This document shows positions 6,634 to 12,362 of a DNA stretch of 13,999 bases, in pieces. The notes under the pieces are model-generated. The model was not told the origin of the DNA, made no database searches, and saw nothing but the letters and a program-made list of their open reading frames with translations. The number at the start of each line of letters is the position of its first letter. Position 1 is the stretch's first letter. The stretch is from JANMCE01 sp031410595. GTDB lineage: Bacteria > Actinomycetota > Acidimicrobiia > Acidimicrobiales > Ilumatobacteraceae. Position numbers and translations under genes: made by a program. Location: positions 1-13,999 of the forward strand of contig JANNZM010000155.1 in NCBI GenBank assembly GCA_031410595.1, written 5' to 3'.

Positions 6634-7320
6634 TCAGCTCGCAGCGAGTTGGCGGCCGTACATGAGGAAGCCGACGGCATGGTCGAGGCTGGCGATGTCT
6701 TCGTAGGAAAGGCTGGCGCCGAAGGGTGCGTTCCAAAACTCTGCGCCCGCTGTCGGCAGCGGGCGCGCGTGGGGGCCAACGTAGAGATACGGCCGCGACA
6801 GGTAGTCGTCACCGGGTGAGCCGCCGTAGTTCACCCCGTCGGAGCTCGTGGCCAGGTCGAAGTGTTCGGGCCACAACGTGGGTTCTGCAAAGGTGCCGCC
6901 CGTTCGTTCGATCAGCTCCTTCAGTGCAACGGAGACAAACGAAAACCAACTGCCGAGCGTGACGGCCGAGCGCCGGTCGATCACGAGCGGCGTATCAAGC
7001 GACAGGGTGGTGGCCGGCTGCCACAGTCCCTCGGGAACGCCCGGCGCCACCCCGACGAAGTCCGCGGCGTGGCGCAAGGTGGTGATCGGCGCCCGACGCT
7101 CACCTTTCCTGCTGCGAACGATGATCTCGGCCCCATTGACGGCGACCACGGTTTCGGACGGTCCAAAGGGAGGGGTGGCCACACCCGAAAGCTCACTGCA
7201 CAGCCCGACATGTCCCTCGATCTCGTAACGCGCAACGCAGAGCACATGCTCAGCCAGCATGTGGATGGCTGTTCTGGTGGAGACAAAGGATGCCGGTACC
7301 GGCTCAAGCGTCGAGGTCAT
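6634..7320 (-). CDS. Conserved hypothetical protein, last gene of the mazG-methyltransferase cluster
   Basis: A 228-residue protein that I do not assign to a named family. It resembles a conserved actinobacterial hypothetical with the pattern TLWPEHFDLA..GVNYGGSPGDDY and YLYVGPH...EFWNAPFGASLSY in the C-terminal half. It has no signal peptide, membrane segment or obvious catalytic motif. Tryptophan, histidine and aspartate residues cluster at residues 165-205 and could form a binding pocket. The start codon overlaps the end of the upstream methyltransferase remnant by 17 nt, so it was probably translated by coupling. Since that upstream gene is now broken, its translation may be affected. Confidence 0.8.
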   Translation of the reverse strand: MTSTLEPVPASFVSTRTAIHMLAEHVLCVARYEIEGHVGLCSELSGVATPPFGPSETVVAVNGAEIIVRSRKGERRAPITTLRHAADFVGVAPGVPEGLWQPATTLSLDTPLVIDRRSAVTLGSWFSFVSVALKELIERTGGTFAEPTLWPEHFDLATSSDGVNYGGSPGDDYLSRPYLYVGPHARPLPTAGAEFWNAPFGASLSYEDIASLDHAVGFLMYGRQLAAS

Positions 7321-7728
7321 AGGAGTGCTCTCTCAAGCTATTCGACTCAGCTCCAACGCAGCGGTACAGGCGAGCACGAGTACGTTGGAACTTGCACTCA
7401 AGTGGGGGTTGCCAACCCCAACCGCTGCGAATGTCTGGGCGCTTGTGCGGGGTGATGACCAGGAGGCTGTCGGTGATTTCGGCGAGCGCTCGACACACAC
7501 CGTGCGGCCCGCGCCCAGCTCACGTAACGCCAGCGTTGCCTCGCCACTACCGCAGGCCAAGTCCAGCACATATGAAAGGTCGAGCGTCCATGCCGCGACA
7601 GCCATGGTCAGTACGCCGCGCACGCCGTCCTCATGCGGGTTCCGGTAGGTGGCGCCATGCGCGAGGTAGTAGCCCTCGACCCCCATTGCCTCGTAGGCGG
7701 GGGTGAGGGGGTCGAGTTCAGCAGCCAC
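7304..7728 (-). pseudogene. SAM-dependent methyltransferase broken by an internal out-of-frame deletion
   Basis: Two pieces in different frames make up one methyltransferase. The N-terminal piece starts at a GTG (7728) that overlaps the mazG-like stop. It runs through YYLAHGATYRNPHEDGV to the SAM-binding motif I VLDLACGSGEATLALRELG. The C-terminal piece, in another frame from about 7498, reads CRALAEITDSLLVITPHKRPD and ends RTRARLYRCVGAES before TGA at 7304. The segment expected between them (motifs II-III and the usual VCSFALHL-like strand, roughly 60-70 residues) is missing. The junction is near the GTGTGTG stretch at about 7495-7500. Total length (about 140 codons) is well below a normal enzyme of this type. 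I infer loss of function. Confidence 0.75.
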
Positions 7729-7996
7729 AGGGGATACGGCCGCACTTCGGGCAGCCGTCCGCGTAGATGGAGACCGCGTCAGTGAGATCGACACCAGCCT
7801 GGTTGGCCAGGGACGCCACCCACGCCAGCACGTCGGCAAACTCATGACGCTGCTGCGCCTGCGACCCCTTGCGCAGCGCCTGCGCCAACTCACCGACCTC
7901 CTCGGCAAGCCACGCAACGCTGGCCGGAATACCACGGGCAGTGTCCTGCTCACCATACGTTGCGGCCATCAGCGTCTGGAAGGTGTGCAAGTCCAT
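7718..7996 (-). CDS. MazG-like nucleotide pyrophosphohydrolase
   Basis: A 92-residue all-alpha NTP pyrophosphohydrolase that would hydrolyse (d)NTPs to monophosphate and pyrophosphate. The metal-binding signature is visible as E32-E33-x-x-E36 (WLAEEVGELAQAL) and E52-x-x-D55 (HEFADVLAWV). The C-terminus CPKCGRIPCGC has four cysteines (82, 85, 90, 92) and probably binds zinc, as seen in some short actinobacterial MazG proteins. It is the first gene of a three-gene overlapping cluster, and the methyltransferase GTG lies 11 nt inside its end. A TAGGGT hexamer lies 9 nt before the ATG and there is no Shine-Dalgarno. House-cleaning of abnormal nucleotides is the usual role, but the substrate here is unknown. 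Confidence 0.85.
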   Translation of the reverse strand: MDLHTFQTLMAATYGEQDTARGIPASVAWLAEEVGELAQALRKGSQAQQRHEFADVLAWVASLANQAGVDLTDAVSIYADGCPKCGRIPCGC

Positions 7997-8035
7997 GATC
8001 CGTTCACCCTACCGACTCCGCAAAGTCACCCAAAC

Positions 8036-8108
8036 TGTGGATGAACCTGTGTACGACAGGTGCATAACCAAGCTATTCCTGGGGAGAACCAAGAAACTCA
8101 GTGGATAA
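8036..8108 (+). other. Cluster of DnaA-box-like nonamers
   Basis: TGTGGATGA (8036-8044), GGTGCATAA (8059-8067) and AGTGGATAA (8100-8108) each resemble TGTGGATAA, the reverse of the DnaA box TTATCCACA, with one or two differences. They are interspersed with hairpins ACCTGT/ACAGGT (8045-8050, 8056-8061) and CCAAG/CTTGG (8089-8093, 8109-8113). They may simply be part of the adjacent structured RNA. There is no dnaA, dnaN or rep gene here, so an origin is not supported. Confidence 0.25.
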
Positions 8109-8139
8109 CTTGGGGACGACGAAAAACATACTTGACCTG

Positions 8140-8488
8140 GACTTTTGTTGGTGACACAGTGATGTCACCGCAAGGAACGCAGCGGAGAAAGCAAGCGAAA
8201 GATGGTCCGAAGGCGCAAGCCGGAAGGGCACCCCGAGCTTGTGGATTCCGAAGGCAACGAGCGGTAGGAGAGCAAACGCCAAACTTTCGGGGAACGCAGG
8301 GCAACCTGCCGGAGCCGGAAAACGGAACTTGCCCGCTGACCGCAAGGCCAACGGGCAAGTGGATTGATCGAGGCTAAGGGTAACACCGGACAATTCGATC
8401 GAGGTGGATGCAATCCGTATGAAGGCCCCGCTGCACGAGGACCAGGTCCGCCTGAGCCGAATGCGCGGGGCCTTCAACCGTTTTCGGT
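8140..8488 (+). ncRNA. Candidate structured RNA with GNRA tetraloops, class not recognised
   Basis: No convincing protein gene covers this stretch, yet it is dense in hairpins. These are GGTGACA/TGTCACC (8150-8156, 8163-8169), GGTCC..GGC-GCAA-GCC..GGGCACC (8204-8232), a perfect GCAGG-GCAA-CCTGC (8296-8309), a 9-bp stem ACTTGCCCG/CGGGCAAGT (8327-8335, 8352-8360) enclosing TGACC-GCAA-GGCCA, and GGATTG/CAATCC (8361-8366, 8411-8416) enclosing ATCGA/TCGAT. A strong stem (8421-8475) closes it. Repeated GCAA loops suggest tertiary contacts, as in large ribozymes or riboswitches. The strand is inferred from the GNRA loops and the terminator position. CATACT at 8127 or TTGACC at 8132 may belong to a promoter. 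It could be a free-standing RNA or a leader controlling the CoA-transferase 55 nt further on. I see no RNase P, tmRNA or SRP hallmarks. Confidence 0.5.
8421..8488 (+). terminator. Terminator-like stem upstream of the CoA-transferase
   Basis: GAAGGCCCCGC (8421-8431) and GCGGGGCCTTC (8465-8475) form a perfect 11-bp stem, with an inner palindrome GGACC-A-GGTCC (8439-8449). AACCGTTTT follows, itself part of a small ACCG-TTTT-CGGT hairpin (8477-8488). It could end the candidate RNA or act as an attenuator for the downstream gene. Confidence 0.55.
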
Positions 8489-8542
8489 GCGTGCGGCAGC
8501 CCGGCAGTAACGTCCTACGACGGACAACTTCGGGGAGCACAC

Positions 8543-9682
8543 GTGAGCACTGATCAATCGGTCGCAGGGCCGCTGGCCGGCCTGGTAATTGCCGACTTCT
8601 CACGCATCTTGGCCGGGCCGTACTGCACCATGTTGTTGGCCGACCTGGGCGCCGACGTCATCAAGGTCGAAAGCCCTGAAGGTGACGACACCCGCACATG
8701 GTCGCCACCGACGCGTGATGGTGAAGCCACGTACTACCTGTCGATCAATCGCAACAAGCGCTCCATCATCCTCGACCTGAAGAACCCAACGGATCGGGCC
8801 GTCGCCCTCGCGTTGGCGAACCGGGCCGACATCTTCGTCGAGAATATGAAGCCCGGCGGAATGACCAAGTTCGGCCTCGACTATGAGATGGTGCGGCAGA
8901 CCAACCCAACGCTCATCTACGCATCGATAACCGGGTTCGGCCCGGGCCTCGGGGCAGCAATGCCCGGCTATGACCTCATGGTGCAGGCGATCTCCGGCAT
9001 GATGAGCCTCACCGGCAATGCCGATGGCGAACCCATGCGGGCGGGCATCGCACTGTTCGACGTCATGAGTGGCATGCAGGCCGCCATCGGCATCCTGGCC
9101 GCACTCAACCATCGCAACAACACCGGCGAGGGCCAAAACGTGGAGGTCAATCTGTTGGCCACAGCTTTGTCCGGTTTGGTGAATCATTCGGGTGGTTACG
9201 TGCTGAGCGGCAACGTTCCGTACCGCATGGGGAACGCGCACATGAGCGTGTTCCCGTATGAGCCGATGCCGTGTGCCGACGGCGACCTGATCGTGGCCGT
9301 CGGCAACGATGGACAGTTCAAAAAGTTCTGTGCTGTGCTGGGCGTTCCCTCGCTTTCCGACGACCCGCGTTGGGCCCGCAACGAGGACCGCACGGCCAAC
9401 CGGGAATCGGTGCGGCCGCTCCTCGTCGAACAGTTGCGGACGAAGCCGAAGATGGAATGGTTCCGCCTGCTGTCTGCCGCGGGCGTGCCGACAGGGCCAA
9501 TAAACACCGTGGACGGTGGCATCGCGTTCGCCGAAGAACTCGGCTTCGATCCGGTCGTCACCATCGATGGTATGCCGAGCGTGCGTAACCCCATAGCGTT
9601 CTCCTCCACCCCGCCGACGTATCGGCTGCCGCCACCGCGGCTAGGTCAACACAGCGATGAGATTCGGGACTGGTTGGCGTGA
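8543..9682 (+). CDS. Class III (CaiB/BaiF family) CoA-transferase
   Basis: A 379-residue family III CoA-transferase, which moves CoA between a CoA-thioester and a carboxylic acid through an aspartyl-CoA anhydride intermediate. The N-terminus has the family signature LVIADFSRILAGPYCTMLLADLGADVIKVE and the NRNKRSIILDL stretch. The predicted catalytic aspartate is D173 (IALFDVMSGMQAA), close to Asp169 of formyl-CoA transferase. The C-terminal PPPRLGQHSDEI tail is also typical. The GTG start is supported by GGGGAG at 8532-8537, 5 nt upstream, one of the few clear Shine-Dalgarno sites in the window. Its stop overlaps the start of the citryl-CoA-lyase-like gene (GTGA). The acid substrate is unknown. 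The neighbour suggests an acyl-CoA such as a succinyl/citramalyl type, but this is inference. Confidence 0.92.
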   Translation: MSTDQSVAGPLAGLVIADFSRILAGPYCTMLLADLGADVIKVESPEGDDTRTWSPPTRDGEATYYLSINRNKRSIILDLKNPTDRAVALALANRADIFVENMKPGGMTKFGLDYEMVRQTNPTLIYASITGFGPGLGAAMPGYDLMVQAISGMMSLTGNADGEPMRAGIALFDVMSGMQAAIGILAALNHRNNTGEGQNVEVNLLATALSGLVNHSGGYVLSGNVPYRMGNAHMSVFPYEPMPCADGDLIVAVGNDGQFKKFCAVLGVPSLSDDPRWARNEDRTANRESVRPLLVEQLRTKPKMEWFRLLSAAGVPTGPINTVDGGIAFAEELGFDPVVTIDGMPSVRNPIAFSSTPPTYRLPPPRLGQHSDEIRDWLA

Positions 9683-10461
9683 CCTACCAGACCGAGCTCG
9701 GAATATCGGACGCCACATCGATCCGGTTGATGGGCCTCGACCTCGCCGACGACCTGATGGGCAAGGTCGGCTTCGGTGAACTGGCCTATTGGCTGGTGAT
9801 GCAACGACGGCCGTCCGCAGGCGAGCTGCGGGTGTTCGAGTCGGTGTTGGTGGCGCTCGCCGACCACGGCTTCACACCAACCGCCATAGCGGCGCGGCTC
9901 ACGTACCTGAGCGCACCGGACTCGCTGCAGGGCGCGCTGGCCGCCGGGCTGCTCGGTGGCGGCTCACGATTCCTTGGCGTCACCGAGGACTGCGGCCGCT
10001 TCCTGCACGATGCACTCGCTGCCCACGACGGCGACCTGCCGACTAATGACGCCGGCTGGAACTCGCTCGCGCACATTGTTGTAACTGCAACCAAAAGTGC
10101 CAAGCGGCTTGTGCCCGGCCTCGGTCACCCGGTCCACAAAGTCGCCGACCCGCGCACCCAGCGGCTGTTTGCCATTGCGGAGGAGGCGGGCTGTCTTGGC
10201 CCGCATCTTCAACTCTTCGCGGCCGTTGGTCGGGTGCATCCCGAAATCCTCGGCCGTACGCTGCCGCTCAATGGAGCGGGCGTGTGCGGTGCGGCGCTTG
10301 CCGACATTGGCCTTCCTGTCGAGCTGTTGCGAGGCTTTGCGTTGCTTGCCCGCGCTGCCGGTCTGCTCGGCCAGATCGCCGAAGAGATCCGCAACCCCAT
10401 CGCCATGGACATCTACATGAACATCGACCGCAACACCCACTACCTCCCCGACGACGTCTAA
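9679..10461 (+). CDS. Citryl-CoA lyase-like protein (citrate synthase superfamily, short form)
   Basis: A 260-residue protein of the citrate synthase fold. The best match is the catalytic GLGHPVHKVADPRTQRL stretch, with H150 corresponding to the second active-site histidine of citrate synthase (G-x-G-H-P-x-x-K-x-x-D-P-R). The first histidine motif of true synthases (HGGA-x-E) is replaced by LLGGGSRFLGVTED, as in short citryl-CoA-lyase-annotated proteins, which argues for a C-C lyase rather than a synthase. The C-terminal RNPIAMDIYMNIDRNTHYLP contains the region of the substrate-binding arginine. At 260 residues it is much shorter than citrate synthase (about 370-430). It starts with GTG inside the CoA-transferase stop, so the two are translationally coupled and probably act on the same CoA-thioester. 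The reaction remains an inference. Confidence 0.8.
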   Translation: MTYQTELGISDATSIRLMGLDLADDLMGKVGFGELAYWLVMQRRPSAGELRVFESVLVALADHGFTPTAIAARLTYLSAPDSLQGALAAGLLGGGSRFLGVTEDCGRFLHDALAAHDGDLPTNDAGWNSLAHIVVTATKSAKRLVPGLGHPVHKVADPRTQRLFAIAEEAGCLGPHLQLFAAVGRVHPEILGRTLPLNGAGVCGAALADIGLPVELLRGFALLARAAGLLGQIAEEIRNPIAMDIYMNIDRNTHYLPDDV

Positions 10462-10516
10462 ACCTTCTCGCGCGTAACCGGTCACCCCGGATTCCACCGT
10501 CGTAATGTAGCGACGC

Positions 10517-10942
10517 ATGGACCAAGACCTTTTCGACGCCGGTATCGCCGCCCGCAGCCGAGTGCTCGGTGACGAGTTCGTCACTGCGGCATTCAGCACC
10601 GCTGACAGCTTCAATCGCGAGTTCCAGGAGTACGTCACCGAGTACTGCTGGGGTGGCATCTGGGGTCGCTCCACACTCAGCGATCGACAGCGAAGCCTCA
10701 ACAACCTGTGCATCCTGGCGTCGCTCAATCGATCGCATGAGTTCAAACTGCACTTTCGCGGTGCTCTGCGCAACGGTTGCACGCTCGACGAACTGCGTGA
10801 CACGTTGATGCAGATCATGGTGTACGCCGGGGTACCCGCCGGGGTCGAGGCATTCCGGTTGGCCCGTGAAGTCCTGGTCGCCGAGGGCATCACTCCGCCG
10901 CCGACCGACAAGCCGATGCCGAACATCCCGTCGTCGGAGTGA
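10517..10942 (+). CDS. Carboxymuconolactone decarboxylase family protein (PcaC-like)
   Basis: A 141-residue protein of the CMD family. VTEYCWGGIWGRSTLSDRQR followed by EFKLHFRGALRNGCTLDELRDTL and QIMVYAGVPAGVEAFRLARE is the gamma-carboxymuconolactone decarboxylase pattern, with the conserved histidine at residue 80 region. The CxxC pair of AhpD peroxidases is absent, so a peroxiredoxin-partner role is unlikely. PcaC decarboxylates gamma-carboxymuconolactone in protocatechuate degradation. No other pca gene is in the window, so a paralogous role with the neighbouring CoA-ester enzymes is possible. It lies 55 nt after the lyase-like gene and has its own candidate hexamer TAATGT at 10503-10508, 8 nt before the ATG, without a Shine-Dalgarno. 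Confidence 0.88.
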   Translation: MDQDLFDAGIAARSRVLGDEFVTAAFSTADSFNREFQEYVTEYCWGGIWGRSTLSDRQRSLNNLCILASLNRSHEFKLHFRGALRNGCTLDELRDTLMQIMVYAGVPAGVEAFRLAREVLVAEGITPPPTDKPMPNIPSSE

Positions 10943-11006
10943 AGGTCGACTTCATCGGCCGGCGTTGTCGTGGCACGGCGAAGGCTTTGCGATAGATCAT
11001 GCCGGG

Positions 11007-11282
11007 CTACTCAGCATTCTCCTTGGCGTCCTCGCCAGGGGCTGTGGAACGAGCGATCCTGACGATGGCGGAGGCCACAGCTAGTGCCTCGGCAGCCTCG
11101 TCAGCGGACGGGTCGGGCAAATCACCGGGGTATCGGCCATCAACCGCCCACGGTTGCAACACATCGATATCAAGCAACTCGAGCTTTTCTCTGAGGCCTG
11201 ACGGGAGGAGTCCCACAAGCACGACGAGGTCGTGGGTCTTTCGAAACGGGATGTCGTTCGCTACGAGGAGGAACGCCGGTAA
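11007..11282 (-). pseudogene. HEPN-domain toxin remnant, N-terminus deleted
   Basis: From about 11282 to the TAG at 11007 the minus strand encodes the C-terminal half of a HEPN protein of MNT-HEPN pairs: AFLLVANDIPFRKTHDLVVLVGLL, a variable DIDVLQPWAVDGRYPGDL segment, and the last helix EAAEALAVASAIVRIA. The usual N-terminal helices (about 50-60 residues, ending in a K-A-x-K-A-x-L stretch) are absent. The open frame does continue to 11384, but that extension is antitoxin sequence read in the wrong frame. The fold is therefore incomplete, and RNase activity or AMPylation by the partner is unlikely. I infer a deletion that joined the end of the MNT gene to the middle of the HEPN gene. Confidence 0.72.
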
Positions 11283-11631
11283 ACGACGCGTCCCTCGCGC
11301 AACGCCAATACACGGCCGAACCAACCTCAGTGAGTTGTGACTCCAGTTCGCGCCGATCAACGACAAGGAGGTCGATCGGTACAAACGTATGAATGGCCGA
11401 TCGGATATGGCGCATCAATCGGCGACGCTCTGCCTGTTCAACGGAGTCGAGCACCACAAGCAGGTCCAAGTCGGAGTCAGGACCGTCCTCGCCGCGAGCA
11501 ACGGACCCGAACAAAGTCACTTCCACCGGGTCGCATGCGGCGACAACCTCGTCCACGACGAGCGGCAACGCCTCAAGCAACGTAAGACCGTCATAACGGC
11601 CCTCGCCATCGACGGTGTGCATCACGGACAT
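11170..11631 (-). CDS. MNT-type minimal nucleotidyltransferase antitoxin with frameshifted C-terminus
   Basis: The N-terminal part is a minimal nucleotidyltransferase. G42-S43 with R46-G47 lies in TLFGSVARGEDGPDSDLDLLVVLD, with metal ligands D54 and D56 and a third acid D87 in PIDLLVVD. In MNT-HEPN systems this protein AMPylates the HEPN RNase and neutralises it. After SAVYW (near 11305) the frame goes wrong. The expected tail A-L-R-E-G-R-V-V-Y-R-R is present one frame over and stops at 11261, so a single G has been lost. The current frame runs on through HEPN sequence to 11170 with an unrelated tail. The start ATG at 11631 follows TAAACT by exactly 6 nt (11638-11643). Probably a decaying gene, although the catalytic core is whole. 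Confidence 0.78.
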   Translation of the reverse strand: MSVMHTVDGEGRYDGLTLLEALPLVVDEVVAACDPVEVTLFGSVARGEDGPDSDLDLLVVLDSVEQAERRRLMRHIRSAIHTFVPIDLLVVDRRELESQLTEVGSAVYWRCARDASFTGVPPRSERHPVSKDPRPRRACGTPPVRPQRKARVA

Positions 11632-11637
11632 ATCGAT

Positions 11638-11643
11638 AGTTTA
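11638..11643 (-). promoter_or_regulatory. -10 hexamer TAAACT for leaderless MNT gene
   Basis: TAAACT, six bases (ATCGAT), then the ATG at 11631. There is no ribosome-binding site. This is the fourth case of the same spacing in this window. Confidence 0.45.
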
Positions 11644-11692
11644 GAGACCGCAGGCGATAGTCCGTACACATCGGTGATTTCGCCCCGGGAAA

Positions 11693-11917
11693 TCACTGCT
11701 TCGCTACTTCCAACAATTCCTGTATGGGCCCCGGCCAGCGGACACCCGCCGCATGGTCGATGAACCCGTCCGGCCGCATGTCTGCCGGATCAAGCCGAAG
11801 TAATCGTCCACGTCGTGGGCTGAGGACGATGTCGGAGAGTTTGCCGAACCGAAAGTGGCGATCGAGTGAAACCAGCCGTCGCAGGCCAGGTGCGAACGTG
11901 GAACGTCTATCTTGACC
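11693..11917 (-). pseudogene. Unrecognised ORF remnant, C-terminal piece
   Basis: An open minus-strand frame of about 74 codons between a TGA at its 5' side and the TGA at 11693, with no start before an internal ATG. It reads RRLVSLDRHFRFGKLSDIV..., then RRGRLLRLDPADMRPDGF, and closes with GVRWPGPIQELLEVAKQ. Its composition looks like real protein, unlike the plus-strand frames here. I do not recognise the family. It lies upstream of the MNT gene, and its 5' end overlaps the start of the ApeA-like fragment on the opposite strand. That suggests a rearrangement junction near 11866-11917. Confidence 0.35.
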
Positions 11918-12303
11918 TCACCAGCGCGATCGAGGCCTACGACTCAGAAAGCGACCCATCCGACATTGCGATCGGGAACTACAAGACCCGCAAACAGGCC
12001 GCACTGGGGGCGATAAAGCAGGCCGATGTGCCGAGCCAACACCTCAAGTTCGTAAAGTCAGAACTCCCGAGCCAGCCTCGCCGACCATCGCTTGAGTCGC
12101 GGCTTCGCCGTCTGGCCGGTGAAGTCGGGATACTCGATAGCTGGGTAGTCGACCCCAGGTCGATGGCCACGTTGCGAAACGACATTGCTCACGGCAACAG
12201 CAGTATCGACTTGGCTTCCTTGCGAACCGCTAGGGAACAAGTCTTCGATCTGGCGCGCCGGTTGTTCCTTCGGGACCTTGGGGTCCCCTCGGCTGGTTCG
12301 TAG
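11866..12303 (+). CDS. ApeA-like HEPN-domain C-terminal fragment
   Basis: A 145-residue open frame starting at GTG. The centre reads KTRKQAALGAIKQADVPSQ and PSLESRLRRLAGEVG, and a helix carries MATLRNDIAHG, where R-N-D-I-A-H is the R-x4-H active-site motif of HEPN ribonucleases. It closes with a long helix, AREQVFDLARRLFLRDLG. This pattern fits the C-terminal HEPN domain of ApeA-type antiphage proteins, which normally follow a large N-terminal sensing domain of several hundred residues. Here no such domain exists upstream: a TGA at 11821 closes the frame, and the residues between it and the GTG look random. It is either a truncated remnant or a stand-alone HEPN protein. The ApeA assignment rests on pattern only. 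Confidence 0.55.
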   Translation: MKPAVAGQVRTWNVYLDLTSAIEAYDSESDPSDIAIGNYKTRKQAALGAIKQADVPSQHLKFVKSELPSQPRRPSLESRLRRLAGEVGILDSWVVDPRSMATLRNDIAHGNSSIDLASLRTAREQVFDLARRLFLRDLGVPSAGS

Positions 12304-12362
12304 CCACTCGAACGAACCTTGCCGGGGATACGACCTGTGAGCTGAACTCTACGACCGATCTG

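Noticed and set aside
8421..8488. Group II intron domain V (GAGCCGAATGC resembles its start)
   Set aside because: The matching 3' strand and the GAAA-capped helix are absent, and no reverse transcriptase is present. The bases are part of a terminator-like stem instead.
8140..8488. RNase P RNA or tmRNA
   Set aside because: The GAGGAAAGTCC-type and ACAGAAA-type RNase P cores and the tRNA-like end of tmRNA could not be found on either strand.
8073..8603. 176-codon minus-strand frame across the candidate RNA region
   Set aside because: Translation has no domain and is rich in Arg, Pro and Ser. It runs into the CoA-transferase start region and is better explained by structured RNA on the plus strand.
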